Origin: Pseudomonas petrae
Lineage (GTDB): Bacteria > Pseudomonadota > Gammaproteobacteria > Pseudomonadales > Pseudomonadaceae
Assembly (NCBI RefSeq): GCF_021728295.1
Contig: NZ_JAKJXE010000002.1
Location: forward strand, 310,001-374,000
DNA: 64,000 nucleotides
Direction: 5' to 3'
Part shown: piece after piece, positions 27,015 through 37,999 of the stretch
How the letters are laid out: each line of letters starts with the position of its first letter
Position numbering within the stretch: the first letter of the stretch is position 1
Notes under the pieces: model-generated
Seen by the model: only the letters and a program-made list of their open reading frames with translations
What the model was told of the DNA's origin: nothing
The model's database searches: none
Position numbers and translations under genes: made by a program

Positions 27015-27944
27015 ATGGATAAATTCAATGCGATGCGGGCCTTCACACGCATCGTCGAGCTGGCCGGTTTCGCCAGGGCCGCCGACAGCCTGCACATGCC
27101 CCGCGCGTCGGTGACTATCCTGATCAAGCAGCTGGAGGCTCAGCTCGGGGTGCAATTATTGATGCGCACCACGCGACAGGTGACGCCAACGCTGGACGGT
27201 CAGGCTTATTACCACCGCTGCGTCAACGTGCTGAACGAGCTGGAAGCGGCAGAATCGGTTTTTTCTTCGGTGGCCAAGGACCCGGAAGGGGTGCTGCGCA
27301 TCGACATGCCGTCGGGCATCGGTCGACTGATCATCATGCCGCTGTTGCCGGAGTTCACCGAGCGTTACCCGCGGCTGGATATGGAAGTGGGCATGAACGA
27401 TCGCCCCGTGGACCTTATTCGGGAGGGCTACGACTGTGTGATTCGCGGTGGTCAGCCCCTCGATCATTCGCTGGTGGCCCGACCGCTCGCGCAAATGCGC
27501 CAGGTGGTGTGCGCCAGTCCGGGCTATCTGCAACGCAGGGGCACGCCGCATTCTCTCGCCGATTTGCAGCACCACCAGATCATCGAATACTTTTCCTCGA
27601 CCACGAATAAGCGCTACGGGCTTGAGTTCGTCATTGATGGCCAGACCGAGGCGCCGGACCTGCCGAAAGCCCTGGCGACCAACAGCGCCGATGGCTACCT
27701 CGCGGCGTGCAGCGCGGGTTACGGACTGGTGCAGACGCCGTACTACCACGTCGCCGAATTGTTGCGTCGTGGCGAACTGATCGAAGTGCTGGGCGACCTC
27801 GGACAACCGCTATTGCCCCTGACCGCGCTGTACCCGGCACACCGGCAGACGTCCCGGCGGGTGAGGGTTTTCGTCGACTGGGTGGTGGACGTGTGCTCGC
27901 GTCCGGGGGTGATGGACAAACCGGTAATGCACCGCGTTTCCTGA
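27015..27944 (+). CDS. LysR-family transcriptional regulator
   Basis: A 309-residue LysR regulator. The HTH is in residues ~1-60 ([20 protein letters not shown], then [20 protein letters not shown] with [12 protein letters not shown]). The effector domain follows from about residue 90. It belongs to the large CrgA-like LysR group that often controls a divergent oxidoreductase; here the divergent gene is an aldo/keto reductase. The ATG at 27015 has a weak upstream GGGACGAG. The effector is not known. Confidence 0.92.
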   Translation: MDKFNAMRAFTRIVELAGFARAADSLHMPRASVTILIKQLEAQLGVQLLMRTTRQVTPTLDGQAYYHRCVNVLNELEAAESVFSSVAKDPEGVLRIDMPSGIGRLIIMPLLPEFTERYPRLDMEVGMNDRPVDLIREGYDCVIRGGQPLDHSLVARPLAQMRQVVCASPGYLQRRGTPHSLADLQHHQIIEYFSSTTNKRYGLEFVIDGQTEAPDLPKALATNSADGYLAACSAGYGLVQTPYYHVAELLRRGELIEVLGDLGQPLLPLTALYPAHRQTSRRVRVFVDWVVDVCSRPGVMDKPVMHRVS

Positions 27945-28032
27945 CAACAAAATCGTTTCTGGCGGTAGGTTGCCGCGCTTTTTCATGGTTAACTTCCGCC
28001 TTTGCATGCCACCTCAAATAAGGACTCAGCTC

Positions 28033-28533
28033 ATGCCACAAGTGACTCGTAGAGGCTCCCCGGTACAGATCAGCGGCGAACTGCCGGCCATCGGCAGCAA
28101 GGCGCCGGCCTTCAAGCTCGTGGCGGGCGATCTGTCCGACGCAACCCTGGAAACCTTCGCTGGCAAGCGCAAGGTGCTGAACATCTTCCCGAGCGTCGAC
28201 ACGCCGACCTGCGCTACCTCCATCCGCAAATTCAACGCCCAGGCCAACGAGCTGAACAACGCCGTTGTGCTGTGCATTTCCGCCGACCTGCCGTTCGCCC
28301 AGGCGCGCTTCTGCGGCGCCGAAGGTCTGGAAAACGTGAAGAACCTGTCCACCATGCGCGGCGCGCAGTTCATGCAGGACTACGGCGTTGCCATCGCCGA
28401 CGGGCCGATGGTGGGCCTGACCACCCGTGCCGTGGTCGTGCTGGACGAAAACGACACGGTGCTGCACAGCGAGCTGGTACCGGAGATCGGTCAGGAGCCG
28501 AACTACGACGCAGCGCTGGCCGTATTGAAGTAA
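28033..28533 (+). CDS. tpx: Thiol peroxidase (2-Cys peroxiredoxin Tpx)
   Basis: A 166-residue Tpx that reduces hydrogen peroxide and alkyl hydroperoxides using thioredoxin. The peroxidatic cysteine is in [18 protein letters not shown] and the resolving cysteine in [12 protein letters not shown], both in the usual places; [14 protein letters not shown] is the usual C-terminal block. The ATG at 28033 follows AAGGACTCAGCTC, a good ribosome binding site. It is a single-gene unit ended by a clear terminator at 28590-28619. Confidence 0.96.
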   Translation: MPQVTRRGSPVQISGELPAIGSKAPAFKLVAGDLSDATLETFAGKRKVLNIFPSVDTPTCATSIRKFNAQANELNNAVVLCISADLPFAQARFCGAEGLENVKNLSTMRGAQFMQDYGVAIADGPMVGLTTRAVVVLDENDTVLHSELVPEIGQEPNYDAALAVLK

Positions 28534-28589
28534 GCTCCAAGGCGGCGTATTGCCATCAGCGGGCGCGGCAATATCCCGCAACATTCAGG

Positions 28590-28619
28590 CGGCCTGACTC
28601 AATCAGGCCGTTTTTTATT
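28590..28619 (+). terminator. Rho-independent terminator of tpx
   Basis: CGGCCTGA (28590-28597) pairs with TCAGGCCG (28603-28610) and is followed by TTTTTTATTT. Confidence 0.92.
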
Positions 28620-28747
28620 TGTACGTCAGCACCTTATCCAAAGTAAGCACTAGGTAAATTGCCGGTAAAGGCCCTTTGCCTGGCCGGTATCTGTGCTTAT
28701 TGTTCAGCTTCCCGAAGACGCTCACGCGCACACTGGTTGATTTATTC

Positions 28748-30073
28748 ATGCAATCGTCTGGCCCCCGTAATTCCCGTCGCTGGCTGATAAGCCTGTTGGT
28801 TCTGTTGATCGTCGCTGGCCTGTGCTGGCGCTTCTGGCCGGGTGCTGCATCGCAACCCAACGCCACGGCGCAGAAAGGCGATCAGGCCCAGACCAGCGCA
28901 AGCCGCAGCGGCGGCAACGGCAAGGCGGTCGCCAAGCGTCCCGGGTTCGGCGGCTCGACCGTTCCGGTACCGGTGCGGGTGGCAGCAGCGAGCACCGGCG
29001 ACTTCCCCATCTACTACAAAGCCCTCGGCACCGTGACGGCGCTGAACACGATCAACGTGCGCAGCCGTGTGGCGGGTGAATTGATGAAGATCAATTTCCA
29101 GGAGGGCCAACAGGTCAAGGCCGGCGATCTGCTGGCAGTGATCGACCCGCGCAGCTACCAGATCGCCCTCCAACAGGCTGAAGGCACGCTGATGCAGAAC
29201 CAGGCGTTGCTCAAGAATGCTCAACTCGACGTACAGCGTTATCGGGGCCTCTACAAAGAAGACAGCATCGCCAAGCAAACCCTGGACACCGCAGAATCCC
29301 TGGTCGGCCAGTACCAGGGCACCATCAAGACCAATCAGGCGGCAGTCGGTGACGCGAAGCTCAACCTGGAGTTCGCGCAGATTCGTGCGCCGATCTCGGG
29401 CCGCATCGGCCTGCGCCAGCTGGACGTCGGCAATCTGGTGGCCGCCAATGACACCACCGCTCTGGTGGTGATCACCCAGACCAAGCCGATCACCGTCAAC
29501 TTCACGCTGCCGGAAAAAGACCTGGCCGAGGTGCTCAGCCGTTATCGAAGCGGCGGCAAGCTCCCCGTCGAGGCGTGGGATCGCGGGGACCTGAAATTAC
29601 AGGCCACAGGCGTGCTCGCCAGCATCGACAACCAGATTGATATCACCACCGGCACGCTGAAGTTCAAGGCGCGTTTCGATAACGACAACGAGGCGCTGTT
29701 CCCCAATCAGTTTGTCAACGCGCGCCTGCTCGCCAACACCCTGAAAAACGTGGTGCTGGTGCCGTCGGCCGCAGTGCAGTTCGGCGTCAACGGCACCTTC
29801 GTGTACGTGATGGACGGCGACAAGACCGTGCGCATTCGCCCGCTCAAGACCGGGCCAAGCGACGAGAACTCAACGGTGATAACCGAGGGTCTGGTGGCCG
29901 GTGACCGCGTGGTGCTCGAAGGCACTGACCGCCTGAAAGACGGCAGCGCGGTGGACGTGGTCAACGACAGCAAGGACGTTCCGGCCACGCCGGGGCAGCA
30001 GTTGCAGGGCAAGCCGTCCAAGGAGCCCGGTGAGTCAGCGGGTGCCGAGACGGCGAAGAAAGGCAACGTATGA
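28748..30073 (+). CDS. muxA: RND efflux periplasmic adaptor subunit MuxA (MdtA-like)
   Basis: A 441-residue membrane-fusion protein with an N-terminal membrane/signal segment ([21 protein letters not shown]). It has the lipoyl/barrel-sandwich halves ([20 protein letters not shown] and [20 protein letters not shown]) around a coiled-coil hairpin (residues ~150-215), followed by the beta-barrel and membrane-proximal domains. It links the inner-membrane RND pumps to the outer-membrane channel. The ATG at 28748 is used. The stop overlaps the muxB start (ATGA), and the order adaptor-pump-pump-channel matches MuxABC-OpmB and MdtABC, which export drugs such as novobiocin and aztreonam in P. aeruginosa. 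Confidence 0.93.
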   Translation: MQSSGPRNSRRWLISLLVLLIVAGLCWRFWPGAASQPNATAQKGDQAQTSASRSGGNGKAVAKRPGFGGSTVPVPVRVAAASTGDFPIYYKALGTVTALNTINVRSRVAGELMKINFQEGQQVKAGDLLAVIDPRSYQIALQQAEGTLMQNQALLKNAQLDVQRYRGLYKEDSIAKQTLDTAESLVGQYQGTIKTNQAAVGDAKLNLEFAQIRAPISGRIGLRQLDVGNLVAANDTTALVVITQTKPITVNFTLPEKDLAEVLSRYRSGGKLPVEAWDRGDLKLQATGVLASIDNQIDITTGTLKFKARFDNDNEALFPNQFVNARLLANTLKNVVLVPSAAVQFGVNGTFVYVMDGDKTVRIRPLKTGPSDENSTVITEGLVAGDRVVLEGTDRLKDGSAVDVVNDSKDVPATPGQQLQGKPSKEPGESAGAETAKKGNV

Positions 30074-33000
30074 ACCTGTCACGCCTGTTCATCCTCAGGC
30101 CGGTCGCCACCACGCTGAGCATGCTGGCCATCGTCCTGGCCGGTCTGATCGCGTACACGCTGCTGCCGGTGTCGGCGCTGCCGCAGGTGGATTACCCGAC
30201 CATCCGGGTGATGACGCTGTACCCGGGCGCCAGTCCGCAAGTGATGACCAGTGCGGTGACCGCGCCCCTTGAGCGTCAGTTCGGGCAGATGCCGGGCCTG
30301 ACGCAAATGGCCTCGACCAGCTCTGGCGGCGCCTCGGTCATCACCCTGCGTTTCAGCCTCGAGATCAACATGGACGTCGCCGAGCAGGAAGTGCAGGCGG
30401 CGATCAACGGCGCGACCAACCTGCTGCCGAGCGACCTGCCGGCGCCACCGACGTACAACAAGGTCAACCCGGCCGACACGCCGGTGCTGACCCTGGCGAT
30501 TACCTCAAAAACCATGTTGCTGCCCAAACTCAACGATCTGGTCGACACGCGCATGGCGCAGAAGATTGCGCAGATCAGCGGAGTGGGCATGGTCACCATC
30601 GCCGGCGGCCAGCGTCAGGCGGTGCGGATCAAGGTCAACGCCGATGCGCTGGCGGCCAACGGCCTGAATCTGGCGGACGTGCGCACGCTGGTCAGCGCTT
30701 CCAACGTCAACACGCCCAAGGGTAACTTCGACGGCCCGACACGGGTGTCGATGCTCGACGCCAATGACCAGCTCAAATCCCCCGAGGAGTACGCCAACCT
30801 GATTCTGGCGTACAACAACGGTGGCCCGTTGCGGCTCAAGGACGTCGCCGAGATCGTCGACGGGGCCGAAAACGATCGCCTCGCCGCCTGGGCCAACGAA
30901 AACCAGGCCGTGCTGCTGAACATCCAGCGTCAGCCGGGGGCCAACGTCATCGAGGTGGTCGACCGGATCAAGGCGCTGCTGCCAAGCATCACCCAGAACC
31001 TGCCCGCCGGGCTCGACGTCACCGTGCTCACCGACCGTACGCAGACCATCCGCGCCTCGGTCAGCGACGTGCAGCACGAGCTGATGATTTCCATCGTGCT
31101 GGTGGTGCTGGTGACCTTCCTGTTTCTGCGGCGCTTCAGCGCGACGATCATTCCCTCGGTGGCCGTGCCGCTGTCGCTGATCGGCACCTTCGGCGTGATG
31201 TATCTGGCCGGCTTTTCGGTCAACAACCTGACATTGATGGCGATGACCATTGCCACCGGTTTCGTGGTCGATGACGCCATCGTCATGCTGGAGAACATTT
31301 CCCGGCACCTGGAGGAGGGCGAGACGCCGTTGCAGGCGGCGCTCAAGGGCGCGCGGCAGATTGGTTTCACGCTGATCTCGCTGACCATCTCGCTGATTGC
31401 CGTGCTCATTCCGCTGTTGTTCATGGCCGATGTGGTCGGGCGCCTGTTCCGAGAGTTCGCCATCACCCTCGCGGTGGCGATCCTGATTTCCCTCGTCGTG
31501 TCCCTGACGCTGACGCCGATGATGTGCGCGCGCTTGCTCAAGCGAGAGCCGAAAGAAGAAGAGCAGGGCCGCTTTTACCGGGCCAGTGGCGCGTGGATCG
31601 ACTGGCTGGTGGCGGCTTACGGGCGCAAGTTGCAGTGGGTGCTCAAGCATCAGCCGCTGACCCTGCTGGTCGCCGTCGCGACCCTCGGGATTACGGTGTT
31701 GCTGTATCTGGCCGTGCCCAAGGGCTTCTTTCCGGTGCAGGACACCGGCGTGATTCAGGGAATTTCCGAAGCGCCGCAGTCGGTGTCGTTCGCCTCCATG
31801 GGCCAGCGTCAGCAGGCCCTGGCGAAAATCATCCTCAAGGACCCTGCGGTCGCCAGTCTGTCGTCCTACATCGGCGTCGACGGCGACAACGCGACCCTCA
31901 ACAGCGGCCGCATGCTCATCAACCTCAAGCCCCACAGCGAGCGGGATGTCACGGCGTCCGAGGTGATCCAGCGTTTGCAACCCGAGGTCGATCAGCTGTC
32001 GGACATCCGCCTGTTCATGCAGCCGGTGCAGGACCTGACCATCGAAGACCGGGTCAGTCGCACCCAGTACCAGTTCAGCATGTCCTCGCCGGACGCCGAC
32101 CTGCTCAATCTGTGGAGCGGCAAACTGGTGGAGGCGCTGGTTCAGCGTCCGGAACTGACCGATGTCGCCAGCGACTTGCAGGACAAGGGTCTGCAGGTGT
32201 TCCTCAATATCGACCGCGATGCCGCCAGCCGTCTGGGCGTGACCGTCGCCAACATCACCGACGCGCTGTATGACGCTTTCGGGCAGCGGCAGATTTCTAC
32301 CATTTACACCCAGGCCAGCCAGTACCGCGTGGTGCTGCAGGCCGACTCGCGCAGTGAACTGGGGCCCGAAGCGCTGGAGCAGATTCACGTCAAGACCACC
32401 GACGGCGGGCAGGTCAAGCTGTCGAGTCTGGCCCGGGTCGAACAGCGTCAGGCGCAGCTGGCAATTGCCCACATCGGCCAGTTTCCGGCGGTAATGATGT
32501 CGTTCAACCTGGCGCCCGGCGTTGCGCTGGGCAAGGCCGTGGAAGTCATCGAGCAGGTGCAGAAGGACATCGGCATGCCGATCGGCGTGCAGACGGAATT
32601 CCAGGGCGCGGCCGAAGCGTTCCAGGCCTCGCTGTCCAGCACGCTGCTGCTGGTGCTGGCGGCGGTGATCACCATGTACATCGTGCTCGGCGTGCTCTAC
32701 GAGAGTTACATCCACCCGATCACCATTCTGTCGACCCTGCCGTCGGCGGCCATCGGTGCGCTGCTGGCGCTGCTCATCAGCGGCAATGATCTGGGCATGA
32801 TCGCCATCATCGGCATCATCCTGCTGATCGGCATCGTCAAGAAGAACGCGATCATGATGATCGACTTCGCCCTCGACGCTGAACGCAACCGCGGCATCGA
32901 CCCGCAGACCGCCATCTACGAAGCGGCCCTGCTGCGTTTCCGCCCGATTCTGATGACTACCCTGGCGGCACTGTTCGGCGCGATCCCGCTGATGTTCGCC

Positions 33001-33165
33001 TCAGGTTCCGGCGCCGAGCTGCGCCAACCGCTGGGTCTGGTGATGGTCGGCGGCTTGCTGGTCAGCCAGGTCCTGACGCTGTTCACCACGCCGGTCATCT
33101 ATCTGTATTTTGATCGGTTGGGGCGCAGGTTCCAGCGGCGAGAGAAAACCGAGGTGGCGCTATGA
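30070..33165 (+). CDS. muxB: RND efflux transporter MuxB (MdtB-like)
   Basis: A 1031-residue inner-membrane RND pump with twelve transmembrane segments and two large periplasmic loops. The N-terminus ([20 protein letters not shown]) is typical of MdtB/MuxB, and the proton-relay segment [20 protein letters not shown] carries the conserved paired aspartates. A second signature is [12 protein letters not shown] near the C-terminus. It probably forms a mixed trimer with MuxC, as MdtB does with MdtC. The start overlaps the muxA stop in ATGA. Downstream, a 112-bp repeat-containing gap separates it from muxC. Confidence 0.94.
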   Translation: MNLSRLFILRPVATTLSMLAIVLAGLIAYTLLPVSALPQVDYPTIRVMTLYPGASPQVMTSAVTAPLERQFGQMPGLTQMASTSSGGASVITLRFSLEINMDVAEQEVQAAINGATNLLPSDLPAPPTYNKVNPADTPVLTLAITSKTMLLPKLNDLVDTRMAQKIAQISGVGMVTIAGGQRQAVRIKVNADALAANGLNLADVRTLVSASNVNTPKGNFDGPTRVSMLDANDQLKSPEEYANLILAYNNGGPLRLKDVAEIVDGAENDRLAAWANENQAVLLNIQRQPGANVIEVVDRIKALLPSITQNLPAGLDVTVLTDRTQTIRASVSDVQHELMISIVLVVLVTFLFLRRFSATIIPSVAVPLSLIGTFGVMYLAGFSVNNLTLMAMTIATGFVVDDAIVMLENISRHLEEGETPLQAALKGARQIGFTLISLTISLIAVLIPLLFMADVVGRLFREFAITLAVAILISLVVSLTLTPMMCARLLKREPKEEEQGRFYRASGAWIDWLVAAYGRKLQWVLKHQPLTLLVAVATLGITVLLYLAVPKGFFPVQDTGVIQGISEAPQSVSFASMGQRQQALAKIILKDPAVASLSSYIGVDGDNATLNSGRMLINLKPHSERDVTASEVIQRLQPEVDQLSDIRLFMQPVQDLTIEDRVSRTQYQFSMSSPDADLLNLWSGKLVEALVQRPELTDVASDLQDKGLQVFLNIDRDAASRLGVTVANITDALYDAFGQRQISTIYTQASQYRVVLQADSRSELGPEALEQIHVKTTDGGQVKLSSLARVEQRQAQLAIAHIGQFPAVMMSFNLAPGVALGKAVEVIEQVQKDIGMPIGVQTEFQGAAEAFQASLSSTLLLVLAAVITMYIVLGVLYESYIHPITILSTLPSAAIGALLALLISGNDLGMIAIIGIILLIGIVKKNAIMMIDFALDAERNRGIDPQTAIYEAALLRFRPILMTTLAALFGAIPLMFASGSGAELRQPLGLVMVGGLLVSQVLTLFTTPVIYLYFDRLGRRFQRREKTEVAL

Positions 33166-33277
33166 CCGGCCAGCCGCAAGCTTCAAGCCTCAAGCTGCAA
33201 GCTAGAAGCAGCACTGCGCAGGTCGGGGCTGGTGCGTTCACTTGCCGCTTGAAGCTTGCCGCCTGGAGCTCCCCCCC
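33162..33277. repeat. Inverted-repeat element in the muxB-muxC gap
   Basis: The perfect 13-bp repeat GCAAGCTTCAAGC (33176-33188) is mirrored by GCTTGAAGCTTGC (33247-33259), with related CAAGCTGCAAGCTAGAAGC sequence beside the left arm. The other gene junctions in this operon overlap by 4 bp. An ATGA still overlaps the muxB stop at 33162-33165, but its frame does not lead into muxC. This fits a later insertion that pushed the functional muxC start to 33278. Confidence 0.7.
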
Positions 33278-36200
33278 ATGAACCTCTCCGGCCCATTCAT
33301 CAAGCGGCCCGTAGCGACCATGCTCCTGAGCCTGGCGATCATGCTGCTGGGGGGGATGAGCTTCGGTCTGCTGCCGGTGTCGCCGCTGCCGAACATGGAT
33401 TTTCCCGTGATCGTGGTCAGCGCCTCGTTGCCCGGCGCCAGTCCGGAAATCATGGCGTCGAGCGTGGCGACGCCGCTGGAGCGATCCCTCGGGGTGATCG
33501 CCGGGGTTAACACCATGAGCAGCCGTTCGAGCCAGGGCTCGACGCGGATCATCCTGCAATTCGACATGGACCGCGACATCAACGGCGCCGCCCGGGAAGT
33601 GCAGGCGGCCATCAATGCCGCGCGCAACTTGCTGCCCAGCGGGATGCGCAGCATGCCGACCTACAAGAAGGTCAACCCGTCCCAGGCGCCGATCATGGTG
33701 CTGTCGCTGACCTCCGACGTGCTGGAGAAGGGCGAGCTGTACGACATGGCGTCGACCATTCTGTCCCAGAGCCTGTCCCAGGTGAACGGCGTCGGCGAGG
33801 TGCAGATCGGCGGGAGTTCGCTGCCCGCCGTGCGCGTGGAGCTGGAGCCCAAGCTGCTGTCGCAGTACGGCGTGTCGCTGGATGAAGTGCGCACGACCAT
33901 CTCCAATGCCAACGTGCGCCGTCCGAAAGGCTCGGTCGAGAACAGCGAGCACAACTGGCAGGTGCAGGCCAACGACCAGTTGGAGAAGGCCAAGGATTAC
34001 GAATCGCTGATTATCCATTACGCCAACGGCGCGGCGTTGCGGCTCAAGGATGTGGCCAAGGTCAAGGATTCGGTGGAAGACCGCTACAACAGCGGCTTCT
34101 TCAATGACAAGGCCGCCGTGCTGCTGGTGATCAACCGTCAGGCGGGTGCCAACATCATCGAAACCGTGGCGGCGATCAAGGCGCAGCTGCCGGCGTTGCA
34201 GGCCGTGCTGCCGGCCAGCGTCAAGCTCGACCTGGCCATGGACCGCTCGCCGGTGATCAAGGCCACGCTGCACGAAGCCGAAATGACGCTGCTGATTGCC
34301 GTGGTCCTGGTGATTCTGGTGGTGTTCCTGTTTCTCGGGAATTTCCGTGCCTCGCTGATCCCGACGCTGGCCGTGCCAGTGTCGCTGGTGGGCACCTTCG
34401 CCATCATGTACCTGTACGGTTTCTCGCTGAACAACCTGTCGCTGATGGCGCTGATTCTCGCCACCGGGTTGGTGGTCGACGATGCCATCGTGGTGCTGGA
34501 GAACATCTCCCGGCACATCGACGAAGGCGTGCCGCCCATGGAAGCCGCTTACCTGGGGGCCAGGGAAGTCGGCTTCACGCTGCTGTCGATGAACGTCTCG
34601 CTGGTGGCGGTGTTCGTCTCGATTCTGTTCATGGGCGGGCTGGTGGAGAGCCTGTTCCGCGAGTTCTCCATCACCTTGTCGGTGTCCATCGTCGTTTCGC
34701 TGGTGGTGTCGCTGACCCTGACGCCAATGCTCTGCGCGCGCTGGCTCAAGCCCCACGTGCCGGGCACGGAAAACCGCCTGCAGCGCTGGAGCCAGCGGGT
34801 GAATGACCGCATGGTCGCCGGTTACGACCGCAGCCTGCGCTGGGTGCTGCGTCATCGACGCCTGACCCTGCTGACGCTGCTCCTGACCATCGTCGGCAAC
34901 GTCGCGCTGTACGTCGTGGTGCCAAAGACCTTTCTGCCGCAGCAGGACACTGGCCAGTTGATGGGCTTTGTGCGCGGTGACGACGGCCTGTCGTTCTCGG
35001 TGATGCAGCCGAAGATGGACACGTTCCGCTCGGCGATCCTCAAGGACCCGGCCGTGGAAAGCGTCGCGGGGTTCATCGGCGGTAACGGCGGCACCGGCAA
35101 CGCGTTCATCATCGTGCGCCTGAAACCGATCAAGGAACGCAACATTGGCGCCATGGAGGTGGTCGAGCGGCTGCGCAAGGAAATGCCCCTGGTGCCGGGC
35201 GGGCGCCTGTTCCTGCAACCCGATCAGGACCTGCAACTGGGCGGCGGCCGCGAGCAGACCACCTCGCAATACCAGTACATCCTGCAAAGCGGCGACCTGG
35301 AAACCCTGCGCCTGTGGTACCCGAAGATCGTTGCTGCACTGAAGTCGCTGAAGGAATTGACCGCCATCGACGCCAACGACGGCGGCGGCACCCAACAGGT
35401 GACGCTGATCGTCGACCGCGACGCGGCCAAGCGCCTGGGCATCGACATGAACATGGTCACCACGGTGCTGAACAACGCCTACAGCCAGCGTCAGGTGTCG
35501 ACCATTTATGACCCGCTGAACCAGTATCAGGTGGTCATGGAGGTCAACCCGAAGTACGCCCTCGACCCGACCACGCTGGAGCAGGTTCAGGTGATCACTG
35601 CCGACGGCGCGCGGGTGCCGCTGTCGACCATTGCCCGTTACGAGCGCAGTCTGGAAGACGACCGGGTCAGCCACGACGGCCAGTTCGCCTCGGAAAACAT
35701 CTCCTTCGACCTGTCCGACGGCGTCACCCTCGACCAGGCCAACGCCGCCATCGAACGCGCCGTCGCGGCGGTGGGCCTGCCCGAGGACGTGATCGCCAAG
35801 ATGGCCGGGACGTCCGACGCCTTCGCCGCCACTCAGAAGAGCCAGCCGTGGATGATTCTCGGCGCGCTGGTGGCGGTTTACCTGGTGCTGGGCATTCTCT
35901 ACGAAAGCTACATCCACCCGCTGACCATCCTCTCGACGCTGCCCTCGGCGGGGGTCGGCGCGCTGTTGAGCATCTACCTCACCGGCGGGCAGTTCAGCCT
36001 GATCTCGCTGCTGGGTCTGTTCTTGCTGATCGGCGTGGTGAAAAAGAACGCGATTCTCATGATCGACCTCGCCTTGCAGCTCGAACGCCAGGGCGGCATG
36101 ACCCCGGTGGAGTCGATCCGCCACGCCTGCCTGCAACGGCTGCGACCGATTCTGATGACCACACTGGCGGCGATTCTCGGCGCCGTGCCGTTGCTGCTGA

Positions 36201-36385
36201 GCAGCGCCGAAGGTGCGGAAATGCGTCGGCCCTTGGGTCTAACCATCATCGGCGGCCTGATTCTCAGCCAGATCCTCACGCTGTACACCACCCCTGTGGT
36301 TTACCTTTATCTCGACCGTCTGCGCCATCGTTTCAACAAATGGCGCGGTGTGCAGACGGATGCTGCCCTGGAAACTCCGCTATGA
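33278..36385 (+). CDS. muxC: RND efflux transporter MuxC (MdtC-like)
   Basis: A 1035-residue RND pump, partner of MuxB. It has the same fold, with the TGLVVDDAIVVLENISRHID proton-relay segment, a SSAEGAEMRRPLG C-terminal signature, and repeated [21 protein letters not shown]-type helices. The N-terminus (MNLSGPFIKRPVATMLL) is typical of MdtC/MuxC. The ATG at 33278 has a GGAG ribosome binding site in the repeat-rich gap after muxB. The stop overlaps opmB in ATGA. Confidence 0.94.
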   Translation: MNLSGPFIKRPVATMLLSLAIMLLGGMSFGLLPVSPLPNMDFPVIVVSASLPGASPEIMASSVATPLERSLGVIAGVNTMSSRSSQGSTRIILQFDMDRDINGAAREVQAAINAARNLLPSGMRSMPTYKKVNPSQAPIMVLSLTSDVLEKGELYDMASTILSQSLSQVNGVGEVQIGGSSLPAVRVELEPKLLSQYGVSLDEVRTTISNANVRRPKGSVENSEHNWQVQANDQLEKAKDYESLIIHYANGAALRLKDVAKVKDSVEDRYNSGFFNDKAAVLLVINRQAGANIIETVAAIKAQLPALQAVLPASVKLDLAMDRSPVIKATLHEAEMTLLIAVVLVILVVFLFLGNFRASLIPTLAVPVSLVGTFAIMYLYGFSLNNLSLMALILATGLVVDDAIVVLENISRHIDEGVPPMEAAYLGAREVGFTLLSMNVSLVAVFVSILFMGGLVESLFREFSITLSVSIVVSLVVSLTLTPMLCARWLKPHVPGTENRLQRWSQRVNDRMVAGYDRSLRWVLRHRRLTLLTLLLTIVGNVALYVVVPKTFLPQQDTGQLMGFVRGDDGLSFSVMQPKMDTFRSAILKDPAVESVAGFIGGNGGTGNAFIIVRLKPIKERNIGAMEVVERLRKEMPLVPGGRLFLQPDQDLQLGGGREQTTSQYQYILQSGDLETLRLWYPKIVAALKSLKELTAIDANDGGGTQQVTLIVDRDAAKRLGIDMNMVTTVLNNAYSQRQVSTIYDPLNQYQVVMEVNPKYALDPTTLEQVQVITADGARVPLSTIARYERSLEDDRVSHDGQFASENISFDLSDGVTLDQANAAIERAVAAVGLPEDVIAKMAGTSDAFAATQKSQPWMILGALVAVYLVLGILYESYIHPLTILSTLPSAGVGALLSIYLTGGQFSLISLLGLFLLIGVVKKNAILMIDLALQLERQGGMTPVESIRHACLQRLRPILMTTLAAILGAVPLLLSSAEGAEMRRPLGLTIIGGLILSQILTLYTTPVVYLYLDRLRHRFNKWRGVQTDAALETPL

Positions 36386-37872
36386 ACGACTCGATGAAAG
36401 CGCCTGGCCCACAGCGGACGTTGCCGTTTCACCAGACCTTTGGCGTTGCCTTGTGCGCGCTGCTGCTCAGTGCCTGTGCCGTCGGCCCGGATTACAAGAC
36501 GCCGGACATGCCGACCCCGGCGCACTTCAAGCAGGCCGAAGGCTGGACCCAGGCCAATCCGAGTGATGCGATGGCGCGCGGCGCGTGGTGGGAGATTTAT
36601 GGCGACGCCCAGCTCAATGCGCTGGTGGAAAAACTCAACACGTCCAACCAGACCGTGGCGCAGTACGAGGCGCAGTACCGGCAGGCCGCCGCGTTGGTGC
36701 GCAGTGCGCGGGGCGCGTTCTTCCCGACGCTGGACCTGACCACCAGCAAAAACCGTTCGAGCCAGGGCACCGGCAGCAGCAGTTCCAGCCTGAGCAGTTC
36801 CAGCAGCGGCATTCGTGACACCTACAACGCGCAATTGGGCGTCAGTTGGGAAGCTGACGTGTGGGGCAAGTTGCGCCGCGGGCTGGAAGCTGACAAGGCC
36901 AGCGCCCAGGCCAGCCTTGCCGATCTGGCGTCGATGCGCCTGAGCCTTCAATCGCAACTGGTACAGAACTACCTGCAGCTGCGGGTGATCGACGAGCAGA
37001 AGCGCTTGCTCGAAGCGACCGTCGACGCCTATCAGCGCTCGCTGACCATGACCCAGAACCAGTACCGCGCCGGGATTTCCGGCCGCGATGCCACCGCCCA
37101 GGCGCAGACGCAACTCAAGAGCACCCAGGCTGACCTGATCGATTTGCAATGGCAGCGCGCCCAGTTCGAGAACGCGATTGCCGTGCTGATGGGCCAGGCG
37201 CCGGCGGATTTCAGCCTCGCGGCGACCACGTCGATTCCGGCGGTGCCGCAGATCCCGGCGCAGCTGCCGTCGCAATTGCTTGAGCGCCGCCCGGACATCG
37301 CCGCTGCCGAGCGTTCGGTGATGACCGCCAACGCCAATATCGGCGTTGCCAAGGCCGCGTATTACCCGGACCTGACCCTGAGCATGAGCAGCGGTTACAG
37401 CAGCAGCACCTTCAGCAACTGGATTTCCCTGCCCAATCGCTTCTGGTCGGTGGGCCCGCAACTGGCGATGACCCTGTTCGATGGCGGCCAGCGCGCTGCC
37501 GAAGTGGACCGCACCGAGGCGGTCTATGACCAGACCGTCGCGCAGTACCGCCAGACCGTGCTCGACGGTTTCAAGGAAGTCGAGGACTACATGGCCCAGT
37601 TGCGCGTCTATGAGCAGGAATCCGGGGTGCGCGACGAAGCGCTGCAATCGGCGCGTGATTCCTTGCGCCTGACCAATAACCAGTACAAAGCCGGGCTGAT
37701 TGGCTACCTGGACGTGGTTAATGTGCAGACCACCGCGCTGAGCAACGAACGCAGCGTGCTGAACGTGCTGGAAAGCCGGTTGGTCGCCAGCGCCCAGTTG
37801 ATTGCGGCATTGGGCGGCGGTTGGGATGCCGCGACCGGACTGACACCTGGCGCCGAAGTCTCCGACCGTTAA
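36382..37872 (+). CDS. opmB: Outer-membrane efflux channel lipoprotein OpmB (TolC/OprM family)
   Basis: A 496-residue outer-membrane factor. It has a lipoprotein signal with lipobox LLLSACAVG (cysteine near residue 32) followed by the GPDYKTPDMP start common to OprM-type proteins. Two TolC-like repeats carry long helices (for example VVEYEAQYRQ-type and AQAQTQLKSTQADLIDLQWQ) and the LPSQLLERRPDIAAAERSV motif of the second half. It completes the MuxABC-OpmB pump as the exit duct. The start overlaps the muxC stop by 4 bp, so the four genes are co-transcribed. No terminator is obvious in the 127-bp gap that follows. Confidence 0.94.
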   Translation: MNDSMKAPGPQRTLPFHQTFGVALCALLLSACAVGPDYKTPDMPTPAHFKQAEGWTQANPSDAMARGAWWEIYGDAQLNALVEKLNTSNQTVAQYEAQYRQAAALVRSARGAFFPTLDLTTSKNRSSQGTGSSSSSLSSSSSGIRDTYNAQLGVSWEADVWGKLRRGLEADKASAQASLADLASMRLSLQSQLVQNYLQLRVIDEQKRLLEATVDAYQRSLTMTQNQYRAGISGRDATAQAQTQLKSTQADLIDLQWQRAQFENAIAVLMGQAPADFSLAATTSIPAVPQIPAQLPSQLLERRPDIAAAERSVMTANANIGVAKAAYYPDLTLSMSSGYSSSTFSNWISLPNRFWSVGPQLAMTLFDGGQRAAEVDRTEAVYDQTVAQYRQTVLDGFKEVEDYMAQLRVYEQESGVRDEALQSARDSLRLTNNQYKAGLIGYLDVVNVQTTALSNERSVLNVLESRLVASAQLIAALGGGWDAATGLTPGAEVSDR

Positions 37873-37999
37873 TCCCACCTAAATAGCGATGTGCCACCTT
37901 TGCGACGGAGTGACGGGACTTTCACGGGAATTTCGGTACAATCGCCGCCGAATTGATCAGGGCTGAAAGGCCGCACTCCGTTGAGCCAAGAGCCAGCCC

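Noticed and set aside
33095..36136. Long antisense frame (1013 codons) opposite muxC
   Set aside because: Same reason: a shadow of a high-GC gene with low-complexity His/Gln/Arg composition and no ribosome binding site.
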